NCBI RefSeq assembly: GCF_000292345.1
Contig: NZ_ALOU01000069.1
Span: forward strand, 61,009-125,008
DNA length: 64,000 nt
Source of the DNA: Cupriavidus sp. BIS7
GTDB lineage: Bacteria > Pseudomonadota > Gammaproteobacteria > Burkholderiales > Burkholderiaceae
Direction of reading: 5' to 3'
Below the pieces are notes generated by a model. The model worked only from the letters and a program-made list of their open reading frames with translations, was not told the origin of the DNA and ran no database searches. Positions 60,934 to 64,000 of the stretch are shown here, piece after piece (positions within the stretch are counted from its first letter, which is position 1; the number at the start of each line of letters is the position of its first letter). A program made the translations under genes and the position numbers.

Positions 60934-63900
60934 ATGACGCAGCCTGCTGCGCGCCCCACCGGCCGTTCACGTTCCACCGCCCGCAAGTCCACCACCCAGG
61001 CCTCGGGCCCGCAGGACCCGAACGGCGCCTCCCCGAAGAAACCCAATACCGCCAGGACCGTAAAACCACGCGCAAAAGCGGCGCCAAAGCCACAGCTTGC
61101 CGTTGTGACCGCAGATGGCGCTACCGTCGCGACCCCGGCCCGCCGCACCGCGGAGAAGGACCTGCCGCTGCGTGAGGACATCCGCTTCCTTGGTCGCCTG
61201 CTAGGCGATTGCGTGCGCGAGCAGGAAGGCGATGCCGCATTCGACCTGGTCGAGACGATCCGTCAGACCGCCGTGCGATTCCGTCGCGAGAACGACCGCG
61301 CCGCCGGCACAGAGCTTGACCGCCTGCTGAAACGCCTGTCGCGCGACCAGACCAACTCGGTGGTGCGCGCGTTCAGCTATTTTTCGCACCTGGCCAATAT
61401 CGCCGAGGACCAGCACCACAATCGCCGCCGCCGCGTGCACGCGCTGGCCGGCTCGCCGCCGCAACCGGGCAGTCTGGCCCGCGCGCTGCAGGCCATCGAC
61501 GCCGCCGGCGTGACCGGCAAGCAGCTGCGCGATTTCCTTGACGATGCGCTGATCATGCCGGTGCTGACCGCGCACCCCACCGAAGTCCAGCGCAAGAGCA
61601 TTCTGGATGCCGAGCGCGAGATCGCCCGCCTGCTGGCCGAGCGCGACCTGCCGATGACCACGCGCGAACGCGACCACAACACGGCACAGATCAAGGCCCG
61701 CGTGGCCACGCTCTGGCAGACCCGCATGCTGCGCAACACGCGGCTGATGGTGGTGGACGAGATCGAGAACGCGCTGTCCTACTATCGCACCACGTTCCTG
61801 CAGGGCATTCCGCGCCTGATGGCCGAACTGGAAGAGGACATCGCCGCGATCTTCCCGCGCCGGACCAAGGGCGCCACCACGTCTGCCCCGCTGGCGCCGT
61901 TCCTGCAAATGGGCTCGTGGATCGGCGGCGACCGCGACGGCAATCCCAACGTCACGGCCGAGACTCTCGAGCACGCCGCGAGCCAGCAGGCTACGCTGCT
62001 GTTCGACTGGTATCTCGACGAACTGCACGCGCTCGGCGCCGAACTGCCGCTGTCGTCGCTGATGGTCGATGCCAGCCCTGAACTGCTGGCACTGGCCGAA
62101 GCCTCGCCCGACCACTCCGAACACCGCGCCGACGAACCGTACCGCCGCGCGCTAATCGGCATGTACGCACGCCTGGCGGCCACCTCGCAGCGTTTGACCG
62201 GCCATGTCGCGCAACGCCATCCGGTGGCCGATGTGGCCCCGTACGACAACGCCGAGGCATTCGCGGCCGACGTCCAGATCGTGATCGACTCACTGCGCAG
62301 CCATCACGGTGAAGCGCTGGCTCGCGGCCGCGTCGATGCGCTGGCCCGCGCGATTGCGGTGTTCGGCTTCCATCTGGCCTCGGTCGACATGCGCCAGGTG
62401 TCAGACGTGCACGAGGCGGTGATTGCCGAACTGTTCGCTGCAGCCGGTATCGAGGCCAACTACGCCGCGCTGCCGGAGGCACGCAAGCTCGAGCTGCTGC
62501 TGGCCGAACTGCGCCAGCCGCGCCTGCTGACGCTGCCGTGGCACGACTATTCGACGCAGACGCGCAATGAACTGGCGATCCTCGCGATGGCCCGCGACCT
62601 GCGCGCCCGCTACGGCGCACGCGTGGCCCGGAACTACATCATTTCGCACACCGAGACGCTGTCCGACCTGATCGAAGTGATGCTGCTGCAGAAGGAGTCG
62701 GGCATGTTGCGCGGCACGCTCGGCAGCAAGACCGATCCGGCGCGGATGGAATTGATGGTCATCCCGCTGTTCGAAACCATCGAGGACTTGCGCAACGCGG
62801 CAGGCATCATGCAGTCGCTGCTGGACCTGCCCGGCTTCGAATCGGTAATCGCCCACCATGGCGTCGAGCAGGAAGTGATGCTCGGCTATTCGGATTCGAA
62901 CAAGGACGGCGGCTTCCTGACGTCGACCTGGGAACTGTACAAGGCCGAACTGGCGCTCGTGAAGCTGTTCGAGGAACGCCGCGTGAAGCTGCGCCTGTTC
63001 CATGGCCGCGGCGGCACGGTGGGCCGTGGCGGCGGCCCGACCTACGACGCTATCCTGTCGCAGCCGCCGGGCACGGTGAACGGCCAGATCCGGCTTACGG
63101 AGCAGGGCGAGATCATCAACAGCAAGTTCGCGAACGCCGAGATTGGTCGACGCAACCTGGAAACGGTGGTTGCCGCCACGCTGGAAGCCTCGCTGCTGCC
63201 GACGCAGAATGCGCCGAAAGACCTGGCGACGTTCGAAGGCATCATGCAGCGCCTTTCCGACCACGCGTTCCGCGCGTACCGGAACCTGGTGTACGAAACC
63301 CCCGGCTTCAAGGACTACTTCTTCGCCACCACGCCGATCACCGAGATCGCGGACCTGAACCTCGGTTCGCGGCCCGCATCGCGCAAGCTGATGGACAAGA
63401 AGAATCGCCGCATTGAAGACCTGCGAGCGATTCCGTGGGGCTTCTCCTGGGGTCAGTGCCGTCTGCTGCTGCCGGGCTGGTTCGGCTTTGGCAGCGCCGT
63501 GCAGGCCCTGCTGGACGAAGCGCCGGACGAGAAATCGCGCAAGGCCGTCGTTGCCACGCTGAAGCGGATGGTGAAGTCGTGGCCGTTCTTCAGCACGCTG
63601 TTGTCGAACATGGACATGGTGCTGGCCAAGACCGACCTGGCCGTGGCGTCGCGCTACGCTGCGCTGTGCGAGGACACGGCACTGCGCAAGACCGTGTTCT
63701 CGCGCATCAGTGCGGAATGGCACCTGACCTGCGACGTACTGAGCCTGATCACCGGCCGGCAGGAGCGGCTGGCGGAGAACCCGCTGCTGGCGCGATCGAT
63801 CAAGAACCGCTTTGCCTATCTGGACCCGCTGAACCACCTGCAGGTGGAACTGCTCAAGCGGTACCGGGCCGGCAAGGACGCCGACGACGTGCGCGTGCGG

Positions 63901-63957
63901 CGCGGGATTCACTTGACGATCAACGGGGTGGCTGCCGGGCTGCGGAATACCGGCTGA
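60934..63957 (+). CDS. ppc: Phosphoenolpyruvate carboxylase
   Basis: Anaplerotic carboxylation of PEP to oxaloacetate. A 1007-residue enzyme, longer than the typical 880-930 because of a basic, Pro/Ala-rich N-terminal extension of about 70 residues. Catalytic histidine in VLTAHPTEVQRKSILD; GYSDSNKDGGFLTSTWELYK; the glycine-rich FHGRGGTVGRGGGPTY loop; QPPGTVNGQIRLTEQGE; and the C-terminal ending INGVAAGLRNTG. ATG 60934 is preceded by GAGGAG at a 7-base spacing; two in-frame TTGs just upstream are too close to that site. Complete within the window. Confidence 0.96.
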   Translation: MTQPAARPTGRSRSTARKSTTQASGPQDPNGASPKKPNTARTVKPRAKAAPKPQLAVVTADGATVATPARRTAEKDLPLREDIRFLGRLLGDCVREQEGDAAFDLVETIRQTAVRFRRENDRAAGTELDRLLKRLSRDQTNSVVRAFSYFSHLANIAEDQHHNRRRRVHALAGSPPQPGSLARALQAIDAAGVTGKQLRDFLDDALIMPVLTAHPTEVQRKSILDAEREIARLLAERDLPMTTRERDHNTAQIKARVATLWQTRMLRNTRLMVVDEIENALSYYRTTFLQGIPRLMAELEEDIAAIFPRRTKGATTSAPLAPFLQMGSWIGGDRDGNPNVTAETLEHAASQQATLLFDWYLDELHALGAELPLSSLMVDASPELLALAEASPDHSEHRADEPYRRALIGMYARLAATSQRLTGHVAQRHPVADVAPYDNAEAFAADVQIVIDSLRSHHGEALARGRVDALARAIAVFGFHLASVDMRQVSDVHEAVIAELFAAAGIEANYAALPEARKLELLLAELRQPRLLTLPWHDYSTQTRNELAILAMARDLRARYGARVARNYIISHTETLSDLIEVMLLQKESGMLRGTLGSKTDPARMELMVIPLFETIEDLRNAAGIMQSLLDLPGFESVIAHHGVEQEVMLGYSDSNKDGGFLTSTWELYKAELALVKLFEERRVKLRLFHGRGGTVGRGGGPTYDAILSQPPGTVNGQIRLTEQGEIINSKFANAEIGRRNLETVVAATLEASLLPTQNAPKDLATFEGIMQRLSDHAFRAYRNLVYETPGFKDYFFATTPITEIADLNLGSRPASRKLMDKKNRRIEDLRAIPWGFSWGQCRLLLPGWFGFGSAVQALLDEAPDEKSRKAVVATLKRMVKSWPFFSTLLSNMDMVLAKTDLAVASRYAALCEDTALRKTVFSRISAEWHLTCDVLSLITGRQERLAENPLLARSIKNRFAYLDPLNHLQVELLKRYRAGKDADDVRVRRGIHLTINGVAAGLRNTG

Positions 63958-63982
63958 TTTATTGCGTTAGCGGCACTTTACT

Positions 63983-64000
63983 CCCCTCTCCCGCCTGCGG
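63983..64000. repeat. Palindromic repeat cut by the window end
   Basis: CCCCTCTCCCGC at 63983-63994 followed by CT and GCGG, the same left arm and beginning of the right arm as the repeat at 14642-14668. It lies 26 bases after the ppc stop and may form its transcript-end hairpin. Confidence 0.6.

Noticed and set aside
62401..63912. 503-codon open frame on the minus strand
   Set aside because: Entirely antisense to ppc, whose catalytic motifs are all present; typical of GC-rich DNA.

Overview
The window looks like a chromosomal segment of a GC-rich betaproteobacterium, most likely Cupriavidus or a close Ralstonia relative. The evidence is an intracellular PHB depolymerase, a hemC-hemDX-hemY cluster divergent from ppc, a fused HemD/HemX protein, a pyrR-pyrB-pyrC' cluster with ruvX and yqgE, and a waaL/waaA/waaC lipopolysaccharide core block. 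No plasmid, phage or CRISPR feature was seen. The genus is an inference from gene content; no database was searched.

Layout. 1-6600: phaZ (5' end cut off), an aldose epimerase, a hypothetical, tRNA-Gly(CCC), trmB, uppP, a DUF1439 lipoprotein, a YkgJ-type protein, and a TetR regulator whose promoter carries a good palindromic operator candidate. 6839-9451: a Pcm-like methyltransferase, a rhodanese and a TolC-type channel. 9457-12315: a lower-GC islet with a 2-oxoglutarate/Fe(II) oxygenase and a Wzy-like polymerase. It is flanked by two diverged copies of the tolC 3' end and holds a scrap of an acyltransferase gene. 12387-18497: waaL, a META-domain lipoprotein, waaA, waaC and a phosphomannomutase/phosphoglucomutase.

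18738-25681 (block A, + strand): tightly overlapping glycosyltransferases, an initiating polyprenyl glycosylphosphotransferase, a Wzx flippase and a short Wzz-like protein. A spacer with a possible insertion-sequence scar and a clear terminator follows, then a 696-residue OafA-like O-acyltransferase.

47069 down to 28613 (block B, - strand): a long O-antigen-type cluster. It holds dTDP-L-rhamnose genes (rfbBDAC), a UDP-HexNAc dehydrogenase and 4-epimerase (UDP-GalNAcA), a MurJ-like flippase, an AsnB-type amidotransferase, the UDP-L-FucNAc pathway (fnlB, fnlA, fnlC), WbuB and two other glycosyltransferases, PglC- and PglD-like proteins, and a WecA/WbpL-like initiating transferase. Together these predict a repeat unit with L-rhamnose, L-FucNAc and an amidated GalNAcA. 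Neither block has its own polymerase; the only Wzy-like gene is in the islet beside tolC, so polysaccharide assembly appears to be split over three loci.

47291-63957: housekeeping genes. These are apaH, a PlsC-like acyltransferase, pyrC' (lacking the HxH metal motif), pyrB, pyrR, ruvX, yqgE, rsuA, phrB, a second 2OG-Fe(II) oxygenase, hemY, hemDX, hemC and ppc. The window ends inside a palindromic repeat of the kind also found near 14650.
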